A model generated the notes under the pieces. It was not told the origin of the DNA and ran no database searches. It saw nothing but the letters and a program-made list of their open reading frames with translations. Positions 31,148 to 43,690 of a DNA stretch of 64,000 bases are shown here, in pieces. Source of the DNA: Glebionis coronaria (lineage: Eukaryota; Streptophyta; Magnoliopsida; Asterales; Asteraceae). A program made the translations under genes and the position numbers. Position 1 is the first letter of the stretch; each line of letters begins with the position of its first letter. The stretch spans positions 516,902,274 to 516,966,273 of the forward strand of contig CM046878.1 of assembly GCA_025667525.1 (NCBI GenBank), in the 5' to 3' direction.

Positions 31148-32115
31148 TGAACCAAGAGGATGCGTCCGCCATGGCTGCAGTAGTATTAAGTTACCCCGCC
31201 AAGACACGGACGATCTCGTCTTTATCGAAACACTTGTACTCATCATAGCCCGTATCGAATTTCATTTAAGCCCATTGTTACAAAAAAACAAAAAACACGG
31301 GTAGGATAAGTGGGTACAGCCGCCATGGCTGCAAAACTTGCAAATATGCCTCGCCAAGATGCACGCAAACCAAATGTTAATCAAACCCGCTTATATACAT
31401 TCAAATTTTACCATAACAGTCGTGCACAACCGTTATCATCAATGGTTCATAAAAACTTATCCAAAATGATGCAAGAATTTTTTGTCCGTCTTACATATGG
31501 TAAAGGCTACCTTTATACAGCAAACAAAAGAAAATCAGAGTGTATACCCGGCACGACGACAACCTTGAAAGGTTGCCCTGTGAAGATAGGTTGGCATTAC
31601 TTTCATTGTTGTCCTACGAATATAGGTTGGCATTACTTTCATTGTTATATGACATGTTACAAAAGGAAACAATATCCAATTGATGTATAATCAATTGGTA
31701 TACAACAAAAAACCATCAGCAACTCATAAGCATATTTTTAACGACCCAATCACCAACAACACACGCACGCGCCTATCGTCGCCCAGCTTGTCCAGCAGCA
31801 ACAAAAGGGATGGTGGCATCGAAGGAGCAGAATAGTAAAACACTCGCATACCGGACCAATTATGATCAATAGGTGGATTTTACTGCAACACGCCTTAAGC
31901 ATAAGTAGAAACCAGAACTAAGCCATGAGCTGTCTACGTAAACCTTCAAAGGACGCCTTACCAAGAGTCGGGTTATTTGGCCTTTTATAAGGTTACATGT
32001 TACGCAATCAACAAAAGTCGTCTAAAATACGCTCAGATAAGGCGTCATACGGGAAAAAAGTCATAACCCGGCATGGCTGCAACCTTCAAAGGTCACCCCG
32101 CCAAGATCCAGGTTA
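31148..32115 (+). repeat. Dispersed motif with GCCATGGCTGCA and CGCCAAGA
   Basis: A block of about 60 bp recurs in diverged form at about 31148-31210, 31305-31370 and 32050-32115, each with (C)ATGGCTGCA, then about 18 bp, then a CCCCGCCAAGA or CCTCGCCAAGA box. Partial versions (CCTTCAAAGG, CCAAGAGTCGGGTTA) lie near 31940 and 31560. CTCAGATAAGG precedes the first and third copies at similar distance. Confidence 0.6.
31586..31650 (+). repeat. 34 bp direct repeat, two copies
   Basis: ATAGGTTGGCATTACTTTCA plus TTGTT occurs twice, at 31587 and 31621, in tandem. Confidence 0.85.
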
Positions 32116-32390
32116 TGTTACCTTTAACCGCGACCTTATAAACTAATCACAGATAGACATAAGCACAGAAACATACCATTACACATCCCAGCGTGTCACA
32201 AAGAGCATCCGACAGTTAACCAAGCAAATATAACCTTATATTTAACCCTTATGAACATGACCATAACCGATCTATTTTTTTTCCCTTCATATGAGAGACA
32301 ACAAAAGCTGAAACAGTAATAATATCCAAAACATAACAAATACCTGTGACGACATCAACAGAGCCTAAGAAAAATATTAAGGTTTACACC

Positions 32391-32395
32391 AAACC
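32391..32395 (+). other. LTR element target duplication, left copy
   Basis: AAACC abuts the left LTR and is repeated at 42060-42064. A 5 bp duplication is normal for LTR retrotransposons. Confidence 0.8.
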
Positions 32396-34970
32396 TTTAA
32401 CACCCCCAAATTTACACGCAGCGGAATACATCTTTGGGTGCTAAACAATGATACAACAACACACAATTTATAAAGAACGACTCGAAAAGAGACATTTTAG
32501 ATTTATCGTTCCTAAAACATTTGTCAGAGTAGCGCAGTCCCAAGTAATCGTTACCAAAAGATAAGTTAAAACAACATATTAGTTAGTTTTAAAAATTGAA
32601 CGATAAATAAATCAAAGAGTTTGAACAACAAAAGCAGTGCACAACTTCATTCCCCGTGACCTCCAAGCTTCCACTTATTGATTACCTGAAATACATGTGA
32701 GTAAAACAATCAGCAAAAATGCCGAGTGAATCTATAGGTTTATGTAATCAATTTGAACACAAGCAAAGATTATAAGTTTGTGGCATGCTTATAAGCATCA
32801 AATAATAATTTGCATCAACAATGATAATTGTATATAGCATAAATTGCAATAAGCTCATGGAACCGAGCCCTTAGACACTCCCTTTAGAGGTCTGATAAGA
32901 CAGGATATTTATTAATTGTCGGTTACCTCTAGATTAATGGTACATTGTCGTATACATGACTTCTCAATACAATATGTCCAAACAGTGTGGAGGTCGGGCA
33001 TAAGCTTCTATGACAAGTCCACAAAAACTGAACCGGGGCGGCTTCCCCCATAGATCTATTAATTGTACTAGCGGTTAACCCATCATAGGTTAATTAACGG
33101 TCCATAATTGAGGTTTTAACAAAGGCAATCACTTAATGCAATTTAAAGGCAACCACGGGTCCATTCATAGAGGGACAAAGCATACCATAAAAATCTTGTG
33201 TTCTAAGTTTATAAAACATGTATTCCCCCTCGCGGGTTTAAAATCATTTAATAACTAGTATAAAGCGAGGCTATAGACTCACCTTAGCCAATAGTGGTAA
33301 TGAGACGATCGCCGACGATAGATGATGCCTTTCAAACACGAGAACCGCAACCTATCAAATGAGGTGCGTTCATTAATAATAGACTCGAGAAATAACCCAT
33401 ACATAAGAATATAAAACTCGACTCATAAAATCACGACAAAATCGAGAGAAAACGATACAAGTGATACTATTACACTCTCCTATATATTCATTTTATTATT
33501 CTACGCCTTTAATAAAAATCTGCCGGAACATACCGAATGTCCAAGCCGTTTTCCCATACTTATACATATCAACTTTTTATGATACTACTCAGAGAACTCA
33601 CTTACTATATGTAGAAAGTCCTCCCAAGAGCCCATCAAAAGATTTTACTTCTAAAGTTCCCTGCCCGACTCATCTTTGAATTACAAAATCCGGACAGTTT
33701 AGCGACCTTGACTTACGAAACCATTTTGACCATTCTAAACAACTCCATTTGTAAAACCGCCACTTGATTCTAAAAATAGACTCAAAATACTAAACTTGGA
33801 GCCTGAGAACAGCCCTTGAATCATTTTGAAACTCATTTTATAGTCCCCGAGATTCGATCCAAATATCGACAACAATTTTCGGATTGTGTCGACACTCGTC
33901 TCCCGGTACACGAAAATCAAACTAGTGTATCTTCCACCTCGTTTGGAGTTGGAAGGCCTACTTTATATCAAATCGAAGCTAACGAAATTCTCTACGACAT
34001 AATCCCATAATAACAACCTATATTCAGACTTATGATTTCCGAAAATGACCTCAAACCTACTGCCCAAAATTGACTATTAAAATCTCTTGCAAAATCATGT
34101 TTTTGATCAATTCCAACAATTTTTGTCATCAACCTAAGCCCCTAATATCATCATAAACCAATTCTAACACTTGTATCATCATCAAAATCAAAAATCCAAA
34201 AATTAAAAATCAACTTTTTAACAAAAACATAGCATAAAAATCTTTTGATCATCACTACTAGCACATGCATACAACAAATTTGGATCAAACATAACCAACT
34301 TTTCTTGAAAAATTTATATGGTTGCATGTGGATAAAAATGGTACCAAAATACTCACAAGATGATTTTAGGATAGGGACTTTGCTTGGTTTCTCTTGGATC
34401 AAGCTAGAAAAAAAAGTGATGGTGATTTTAGGTGTGTGAGGGGTTTTGGCAAAATGAAGAAAGAAGAAAGGATGAGAGTATTTTTTTTGTAGCTAGTTTG
34501 TGTGTGTGTGATGTTAGGTAAGAAAAATCATTTTATATGGTGGTGAAAAGGTTAATTTTGCCAATTTGTGATAGTTTTGGTCCAAAATGAAAATAGTTAG
34601 CTAAAAAGTGGGAAATGACTATTAGTAAATTTTACAAATATTTACGGGACTCGGGTTTCGTAAAAATACTTTTTTTTTAAAGTTTAAACGCACACGAAAA
34701 ATAATAATATAACGACTCGATACGTAATTAAAAAGATATCGTCGAAAGTATTAAATATCGAAACGATCGATAATAAAATATAAAATTTTAGGCATCCGTC
34801 GGTATCGCGATAACTAGTAGTCCTCGTTACTTGTCAAAATATTAAAATATAATATTTAATATCGGTTTCAACTTAAACCGTTAAGCAAAATAGTATTTAA
34901 CGTTATAAAATACTTTAAAAATATTTGAAAAGTATAATTAAATTATGACCTTATTTTTACGGGTTTTACA
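32396..34970 (-). mobile_element. 3' LTR of the LARD-like element
   Basis: It spans 2575 bp. On the minus strand it starts TGTAAAACCCG and ends GGGGGTGTTAAA, so the 3' end is not the usual CA. It differs from the other LTR at about 35 positions by eye (1.4%). Short open frames in it (e.g. at 33461 and 33816) recur unchanged in the other copy because the LTRs are duplicates, not because they are genes. Confidence 0.9.
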
Positions 34971-34985
34971 TCCTCACCACCTTAA
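34971..34985 (-). other. Polypurine tract
   Basis: Minus strand TTAAGGTGGTGAGGA directly precedes the LTR start TGTAAAACC. This exact type of tract is typical of Tekay/Del chromoviruses. Confidence 0.75.
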
Positions 34986-35039
34986 GGGAGCGACGTCCCG
35001 GCGCTCAACTCGCCTCATACACGAGTTGTTCACTACCCG

Positions 35040-35230
35040 GAAGGATGAGGGCATTCCTTATAAAGAAGTCTTCACGTTCCTACGTGAATCTCGATCCACG
35101 ATCTCCACTGGTTCTTTTACAAAACGCAACTTGTCGTCAAGTTGTATCTCACCAAAAAGGAATAAATAAATCCTTATCCACCAGTCATCCGGCAAGCTCG
35201 ACACATCAAAATTTTATGGATCACACGAAG
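35040..35230 (-). pseudogene. Remnant of chromovirus pol 3' end
   Basis: On the minus strand the segments FDVSSLPDDW, LDDKLRFVKEPVEIVDRDSR and ERED can be read in different frames, in that order. These match the linker between integrase and chromodomain of Tekay-type pol, where FHVSxLKK, LDDKLRFVEEPVEIVDR and TWERED occur. Stops and frameshifts separate them and the chromodomain is not intact. It is short (about 60 codons) but its position just before the polypurine tract is exactly where pol should end, which strengthens the call. Confidence 0.6.
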
Positions 35231-38200
35231 CTCATTCGACAACAAGAATAGATGACAAGATTTTCGGATAAGTCCAGTTAAAAAGAATGTTGCAAATTAA
35301 AGGATATCCATCGGCCAGATATCCATGGACACACATCAAAAAGAACTAACAAGAAAAACATTTTCGTCATCGGAGGGTGCTCACACGCGGGTCCCTACTC
35401 AAAAGATAATACAAAGACACCATCTCACTTTCGCCAACGCGCATTAAAGTCTCAATAAACATCATCGTTGAAAGTCAAAAAGATATTACATAATATGTGT
35501 TCTACATGATCGGACGTCATCGGATGATGCCGTCTCAAGTTCTCACAACTTACGATCATTTGACTAGATAGCACACCATATAAGTATATAAAAGAAAAGG
35601 TCGAACATAAACATCGATTATAGATCTCCATCATTAATCATCGAGAAAACCTTGAACGAACCCTTGATAATAACTACTTGATCTCCAGAGTCTTTCCACT
35701 TGCGGTGTCGGCTTCAACATACTCCTCAAGGTTACAACGAATTTATTAACTCCATTCATTAAGAGATTCGGTCCTCAATCATTCCACTAGTACACGCATA
35801 AATCCTGGTGACACTTATCGTTTCTTCTTATACACTGCTTCCCAATATTCATTTTAAACTCAGAATAAAATAGTGATCTTCAGTACGAGGAACAGAACGA
35901 GATAAAAATAAATTCAATAAACGCATAAACGGACAAATGTGGTAAAATGATTTAAGGTTGACGACCGACGAGGGATCTCGAATCACGTAACCGTAAAACA
36001 TAATAATTCACAATACTAGAAAAATGAGAGCGAAGAATGAATTAAATATTAACATTAAAATAAAGTTTGTCACAATTATCCATCCTGGATTTGGTATTAC
36101 CTTAAAATTCAATTGAGGTACTTTCTTGATAAAGATGATATATTAAAAATAGAAGTTAAATAGCTTCATAATTTATTTTGGTTGTCTTAAGAAACTTTGA
36201 AAGAATGACACTAATTTATTAATTAAACTCGTATTGATGGTTACAATTAGAAAATATAATTTCCAAATTAAATCATTATCAGGAATATAAATTAAACCGA
36301 TAATTTCATTACATTAAAAGTAAAGTATGATAAGTCAATTAGTTCAAAAGATAGAGCATAATTTCATGTTAAACATTAGTTTTAGTTATACAAAATATGA
36401 TGTATAAATTTGACCTTTTACTTGTAATGGTTATTTCGATAATTGAAAATCATTGGAAAATGTATAAAAGTTCCATAAAGTTTTTATAATACGTTGTAGA
36501 AATACATAAAGGTGTTTATTATTTCAAAATAAACATGGGGTATATTTGGGTTTAAAAATGTGACAAGATAATAAATGAATACGAATGGAAATAATGGTCA
36601 ACAATTAGCACGAAATCAGCGGTACGAAAGAAAACGAAGCAAATGTCGTATGAATTCTTAAAGAGAATAATAAAATAAAGGCGTCGATGGTAAGACGATA
36701 AGAAATAATAGATTAAACAAGTTGTCAAATTTGGTTAGTGCGGTCGATGATTCACCAATACCAGCTCGTTAACTTAGCGGTGGTCGTTACACGATCGGAA
36801 ATAAGATCCATTCAGAAATTTTTAAAAAAGGAAATTCCTAATAATCACTTGTAATTAAAATAAATCAAATGAACGGTGTTAGTGTTTAAAGAGAGAAGTC
36901 AAAGCACGGTTCACAAAAGTAGATTTCGAGACAAACGAGAGTGACGGACGTCATCCCGGATATACGGAAATCACTCTAATGATAATTCATTATTCACGTG
37001 CGGAGACATTCCAAAGATCTATAAAATCGCATAAAGAACATTGGACGAGAAGGAAGGATAAAACATCGAGACTTTCAAGTCATTTATCAACAGTCAGTAA
37101 TTAGACTAACGGTCAAAAGAAATCAGTTATAAGATAAAATGAAGTAACAAGTGGAAAAACGATTGTCGAGTAAAAACGTATTCGTAAGCGCGTAATTCGT
37201 TCAAGAAAAGGTAAGAAAACATATGCGGATGCATAGAAATTGCGCTACTTGCATGAAATATAAAGGTTTTTTAAACTACTTTTCATTTTATTTCATTTTA
37301 TTTATCTTTATAATAAATACAAGTAAAAAGTTGATTATTATCAAGATTTTTAAGGTGACTACTATTCAGCCTAGCATGGCTCCTTCTAAATTAGACATAG
37401 GTGATCAGGTCATGTTTAATTTAGGGCTAGCAATGCAGTGCTCCATTTCGTCTAAAAGTATTACGTTTCTTATGTTTATATATAAACCATGCCATTTGAA
37501 AAATGGAATTTAAAAATAGTTTATAATTTTATAGGATACAGTAATTTGTGAGATACTCAGTAAGCAACAACTTAAATGTTATAAAAATTATTTCATAATA
37601 TCAAAGTAAAACAATTTGTGAAGTAATTGTAGTAAAAATGTCAATTAAAATTATATGGTGATATTTAATGAGGTATATAATAACCAAAAGGGTTGCAAAA
37701 AGTTGCAAATAGTAGCTCATAGGAAAACCAATGAAACCTTCACGAATTAATAAGGTTTCAAAAGGTTATAAGGTTTAGACGGAACGCCATGAGACACGCG
37801 ATAAAAATATCGACGAAGAATATGAAGACAAAACTTCAAAACTCAACCCAAATCAGTGGAAGGTTAAAAGAAAATAAAAATAAAATAACATCGAATGACA
37901 ATTGAGTCATATATATAATAAGAATAAATCAATCCATATGTGTATTCTTGGTAAGATACTCAACACAACGTGCTTTTAAGAAAGTATATTATTCCTTTTC
38001 AAATTACACCATTAATCCGGTCTGTATTGTTTATATTTTTAAACATTTTCACATGCAACTAGTATTAGTTAGTTGTAAAATAATATTCGTTAATATTTTA
38101 CAATCTCAAATGAAAGCAAAACTGCTTAGAAACGTTTAAAACTCATGTTCTGAATTTTCTATCAGATTTAACTTTTAAATATGAGCCGATTAATTGACCC

Positions 38201-39465
38201 GATAAACGACATCTCCAAGACTCAGAGTCTAAAGCATATTGATGCAAAACGACGTTTCAGACGACTTTCTAGTTTTACCCGAGGCCTGAAAACCAATGTA
38301 AAATGACCAAAATACCCCTGCAAGTTCTGTGCAGGTTTGACTATTTTATTTTAAAAACGCAGGTTTTACTTTTAAGTTTTGACCTGTTTATACTGCCCCT
38401 ACAGTTTCTGCTCGACACTTCTTAACGGCTCAAAATATATACATATATACACACATGTCTTGTGGATTTTATAACAACGAAAAATAAATCTCGTAATGAG
38501 CATCAAATAAAATATAGCATGATGAATAACAGAAAATGCTTCAAGGTATTCAACACGAAGATTAGGAAGCAAGACGGTGAAAGACGTTCGTAATTTAGAT
38601 TTCAAAATGCAATGTAGGCAAATCTCCTTGGTGCCACGATTGTCAAAAACACAAAACATAACAAGAAAAGAATGGAACATTAACATGCTACACTCCGGGA
38701 GCGAGAAGGTTAATGAAAAACAAATGATACAATTTTATATAAGTAAAATCGTATTCCAATTCTAGTGCCATAATCTAGACGATGATTTATAAAATAACGA
38801 TGACGTTACCGAGATATAAGTGAACAATACTCTTCGAAGTCGATACATATAAATGTCAACGAATTAAATCTTCGCATGTCGTGTTAAACGATAATAAAAA
38901 TCAACAAAATATTATGAAAAACCATGATATTATTCAACACGATTTTAAGAAATGTTTCAAAATGTGTGCCTCACACGATAGCGGTTAGTCTATTCCAAGG
39001 ACACATTGAGCTACCAATGGTCTAGAGATTACGTTTCAAGACGTCCAAGCACAAACAGCCGAAAGACGATTTGGATATCTACGTAGATATCTCAAAGGGT
39101 TAAATAATGAAATTAACGCGCGCAGATGAAGGTATGTAAGGTCATTATATAAAATTTTTGCAATAAAAGCAATTTAAATACTTCAAAATAATACAGAAAG
39201 ATCTTGAAATTTCATTGTATTTATTTAAGTTAATCATTAATAAATGATAACCTTTTATCGAAAAGTTTAACGACATAAATATATATCGATAAAGGATTAT
39301 AGTATTTATTTAGAAATACTTAGCAATAAGGAATGTATACTAAAGTTGTAATCCCAGAAGTAGCTTGAACCTGAAGTCACGCGAAATCATGTGCACCGAC
39401 TCTTTGAAAAATAAAAACTGACAGTTATAGTTTAGGTTTTTAGAAAAAGACCTAGTTCTCTATAA
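35231..39465 (-). other. Interior of the LARD-like element, no recognisable coding
   Basis: In 4.2 kb I see no ORF above 100 codons and no gag, protease, reverse transcriptase, RNase H or integrase motif in a quick reading of both strands. The base composition is AT-rich with scattered CG-containing words. It may be ancient decayed pol or unrelated filler carried as a passenger. Confidence 0.55.
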
Positions 39466-39470
39466 CTCAT

Positions 39471-39483
39471 GGCTCTGGTACCA
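39471..39483 (-). other. Primer-binding site (initiator tRNA-Met)
   Basis: Minus strand TGGTACCAGAGCC matches the tRNA-iMet primer site TGGTATCAGAGC with one mismatch and lies 3 bp inside the 5' LTR. Confidence 0.85.
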
Positions 39484-39486
39484 ATC

Positions 39487-42059
39487 TTTAACACCCCCAA
39501 ATTTACACGCAGCGGAATCCATCTTTGGGTGCTAAACAATGATACAACAACACATAATTTATAAAGAACGACTCGAAAAGAGACATTTTAGATTTATCGT
39601 TCCTAAAATATTTGTCAGAGTAGCGTAGTCCCAAGTAATCGTTACCAAAAGATAAGTTAAAACAACATATTAGTTTGTTTTAAAAATTGAACGATAAATA
39701 AATCAAAGAGTTTGAACAACAAAAGCAGTGCACAACTTCATTCCCGTGACCTCCAAGCTTCCACTTCTTGATTACCTGAAATACATGTGAGTAAAACAAT
39801 CAGCAAAAATGCAGAGTGAATCTATAGGTTTATGTAATCAATTTGAACACAAGCAAAGATTATAAGTTTGTGGCATGCTTATAAGCATCAAATAATAATT
39901 TGCATCAACAATGATAATTGTATATAGCATAAATTGCAATAAGCTCATGGAACCGAGCCCTTAGACACTCCCTTTAGAGGTCTGATAAGACAGGAGATTT
40001 ATTAATTGTCGGTTACCTCTAGATTAATGGAACATTGCCGTATACCTGACTTCTCAATACAATATGTCCAAACAGTGTGGAGGTCGGGCCTATGCTTCTA
40101 TGACAAGTCCACAAAAACTGAACCGGGGCGGCTTCCCCCATAGATCTATTAATTGTACTAGCGGTTAACCCATCATAGGTTAATTAACGGTCCATAATTG
40201 AGGTTTTAACAAAGGCAATCACTTAATGCAATTTAAAGGCAACCACGGGTCCATTCATAGAGGGACAAATCATACCATAAAAATCTTGTGTTCTAAGTTT
40301 ATAAAACATGTATTCCCCCTCGCGGGTCTAAAATCATTTAATAACTAGTATACAGCGAGGCTATAGACTCACCTTAGCCAATAGTGGTAATGAGACGATC
40401 GCCGACGATAGATGATGCCTTTCAAACACGAGAACCGCAACCTATCAAATGAGGTGCGTTCATTAATAATAGACTCGAGAAATAACCCATACATAAGAAT
40501 ATAAAACTCGACTCATAAAATCACGACAAAATCGAGAGAAAACGATACAAGTGATACTATTACACTCTCCTATATATTCATTTTATTATTCTACGCCTTT
40601 AATAAAAATCTGCCGGAACATACCGAATGTCCAAGCCGTTTTCCCATACTTAGACATATCAACTTTTTATGATACTACTCAGAGAACTCAATTACTATAT
40701 GTAGAAAGTCCTCCCAAGAGCCCATCAAAAGATTTTACTTCTAAAGTTCCCTGCCCGACTCATCTTTGAATTACAAAATCCGGACAGTTTAGCGACCTTG
40801 ACTTACGAAACCATTTTGACCATTCTAAACAACTCCATTTGTAAAACCGCCACTTGATTCTAAAAGTAGACTCAAAATACTAAACTTGGAGCCTGAGAAC
40901 AGCCCTTGAATCATTTTGAAACTCATTTTATAGTCCCCGAGATTCGATCCAAATATCGACAACAATTTTCTGATTGTGTCGACACTCGTCTCCCGGTACA
41001 CGAAAATCAAACTAGTGTATCTTCCACCTCGTTTGGAGTTGGAAGGCCTACTTTATATCAAATCGAAGCTAACGAAATTCTCTACGACATAATCCCATAA
41101 TAACAACCTATATTCATACTTAAGATTTCCGAAAATGACCTCAAACCTACTGCCCAAAATTGACTATTAAAATCTCTTGCAAAATCATGTTTTTGATCAA
41201 TTCCAACAATTTTTGTCATCAACCTAAGCCCCTAATATCATCATAAACCAATTCTAACACTTGTATTATCATCAAAATCAAAAACCCAAAAATTAAAAAC
41301 AACTTTTTAACAAAAACATAGCATGAAAATCTTTTGATCATCACTACTAACACATGCATACAACAAATTTGGATCAAACATAACCAACTTTTCTTGAAAA
41401 ATTTATATGGTTGCATGTGGATAAAAATGGTACCAAAATACTCACAAGATGATTTTAGGATAGGGACTTTGCTTGGTTTCTCTTGGATCAAGCTAGAAAA
41501 AAAAGTGATGGTGATTTTAGGTGTGTGAGGGGTTTTGGCAAAATGAAGAAAGAAGAAAGGATGAGAGTATTTTTTTTTGTAGCTAGTTTGTGTGTGTGTG
41601 ATGTTAGGTAAGAAAAATCATTTTATATGGTGGTGAAAAGGTTAATTTTGCCAATTTGTGATAGTTTTGGTCCAAAATGAAAATAGTTAGCTAAAAAGTG
41701 GGAAATGACTATTAGTAAATTTTACAAATATTTACGGGACTCGGGTTTCGTAAAAATACTTTTTTTTAACGTTTAAACGCACACGAGAAATAATAATATA
41801 ACGACTCGATACGTAATTAAAACGATATCGTCGAAAGTATTAAATATCGAAACGATCGATAATAAAATATAAAATTTTAGGCATCCGTCGGTATCGCGAT
41901 CACTAGTAGTCCTCGTTACTTGTCAAAATATTAAAATATAATATTTAATATCGGTTTCAACTTAAACCGTTAAGCAAAATATTATTTAACGTTATAAAAT
42001 ACTTTAAAAATATTTGAAAAGTGTAATTAAATTATGACCTTATTTTTACGGGTTTTACA
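39487..42059 (-). mobile_element. 5' LTR of the LARD-like element
   Basis: It spans 2573 bp and is nearly identical to 32396-34970. It is flanked on the right by AAACC (42060-42064) and on the left by the primer-binding site. Confidence 0.9.
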
Positions 42060-43050
42060 AAACCCTTAATTTTCAAGCAAACCAACAATGACCAACCGCA
42101 AGTCACAATCCAAAGAGATCAAAACGATCCATAAACAACATCACCAATGAACCAGCAACGTCGCACAACACATGCCGACAACGAAGAGGTACGGGAAATG
42201 CAGTCGTGTTGTTGGTAGATCAAATATTGATCAAATCAAATATATGACTTCATCAAAATGACTGGGATTCATGGTAGATCAGATATTGATCAAATCAAAT
42301 ACATGACTTCATCAAAATCAAAATTATTGGGATTATTTTGGATTGAGATGTGAGGGTGGGATTCCTGTAGCCATTATCAATCAGGTGATCAATTTTTAAA
42401 TGGTTTTAGGTTTTGCTGTGTGAGGGGCCAAATTAAGCACCAAAGGCCAACAATTAATTTAATCATAAAAGGGTTACTCACCAAAGTACTAATGATTCAT
42501 GGGTGAATGACAAATTCCTGTAGCCACTACTATCAAAGGGGCAAATTGAAGGTATTGTAGATCAATAAATGGCCAAAATCACCAAAGGGCAACAACCTAG
42601 CATTAATCAAAGACCAAAGGGAAAACGCTCAATTAATGCTACAGAACTGATTAATGAAAAACGGAGCCAAGAAATAGAGTGTGTCAGGTATTGATATGTG
42701 TTTTGTGTGTGTAAAAGTTGTGAGAGAGGAGCAGATATGTGACGGGGAAAGAAAAACGTTGTTTATTAAGATTTTGAGGGGAATCATTGTTCCTAGGGAA
42801 TCGTGATTCCCCTCTATAATAGAAAGGTTAATTAACCTTTGCTTAGTGAGAATTAGTTAAGAAAACTTTTACTAATTTTCATTGTTTTAAAAATAAATTT
42901 TTAATTAACCTTATCAAACCATCATGTTATCAGTTCAGTGACTAGATTAATCTTAATTTATTACACCAAAATAAATAAATACTGTTTGCAAAGATGCAAA
43001 AAAATAAGTATATGTATAAACCATGTATACTTCATATATTAAGAGCTTAG
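42060..43050. other. Non-coding flank of the LARD-like insertion, with a 60 bp tandem repeat
   Basis: There is no gene. Two tandem units at about 42212-42270 and 42271-42330 share TGGTAGATCAxATATTGATC and ATGACTTCATCAAAAT. A perfect short inverted pair (GGGGAATCA, TGATTCCCC) lies at about 42778-42814. Confidence 0.6.
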
Positions 43051-43190
43051 GATACGGGTTGCGTTTTTGCGAAAACGCCACCTCACGGCGCGAGAAACCG
43101 CACCTTGGGTGGTGTTTTCGTTTCTCGCGTTGTACTCTCCAGCCCAAATAATCACGAAAACGCAAGGGCCGTATCAGCCTTTGCGTTTTC
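43051..43190. repeat. Compact GC-rich stem-loop before the (TA)n tract
   Basis: GATACGGGTTGCGTTTTTGCG (43053 region) is the inverted counterpart of ACGAAAACGCAAGGGCCGTATC (43152 region), and the inner words CGCGAGAAAC and GTTTCTCGCG are exact inverted repeats. It looks like a small MITE or the left end of the following Harbinger remnant. Confidence 0.55.
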
Positions 43191-43192
43191 GC

Positions 43193-43513
<321 letters not shown>

Positions 43514-43690
43514 ATTCCTTTTGAAAAAACATAACGACTAGTTTGCCCTTTTTTTGAATTTTTGCCCCCTTTTTTTTTTCAAAAAACGCCAATTTTTTTA
43601 CCTCTTTTCACTATAAAACACCTTTTAATTTTATTTTTTTGAACACATCAATTTCTTATTCATTTTCTATCCATTCTACTATTTTCAAAA

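Larger units (their letters stand above)
28146..32390. other. Low-coding region with exon-like scraps and dispersed short repeats
   Basis: I support no complete gene here. One stretch (about 28797-29012, plus strand) reads openly as WGNTVEWNKSVFQCGRRKVY and continues to a possible GT donor (ACAG|GTATTG); it could be an exon captured by a Helitron but I do not recognise it. Short frames elsewhere look random. Repeats within this region are listed separately. Confidence 0.4.
32396..42059 (-). mobile_element. LARD-like chromovirus-derived LTR retrotransposon, 9.66 kb
   Basis: Two LTRs of about 2.57 kb, matching 5 bp target duplications, a primer-binding site and a polypurine tract define a structurally complete element on the minus strand. 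The interior (34971-39486) is only 4.5 kb and has no long ORF; only a scrap of the 3' end of pol can be read. The polypurine tract region (minus strand CTTAAGGTGGTGAGGA) and the pol scrap point to the Tekay/Del chromovirus branch of Ty3/gypsy. Long LTRs, an intact frame of replication signals and a non-coding interior fit a LARD that moved using proteins of a relative. Confidence 0.85.

Noticed and set aside
29549..31690. Five overlapping ORFs of 75-150 codons
   Set aside because: No codon bias, no recognisable domain, and they include the short direct repeats; they look like chance frames in a non-coding region.
33461..34439. Short ORFs recurring exactly at 33461/40551, 33816/40906 and 34245/41334
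   Set aside because: The recurrence comes from the duplicated LTRs; they lack start context, conserved domains or length.
42778..42830. Helitron 5' end on the minus strand (TCTATTATAGAGGGG)
   Set aside because: The base before TC is T and not A, and no copy of the end is known; it stays a weak partner candidate for the terminus at 28123.
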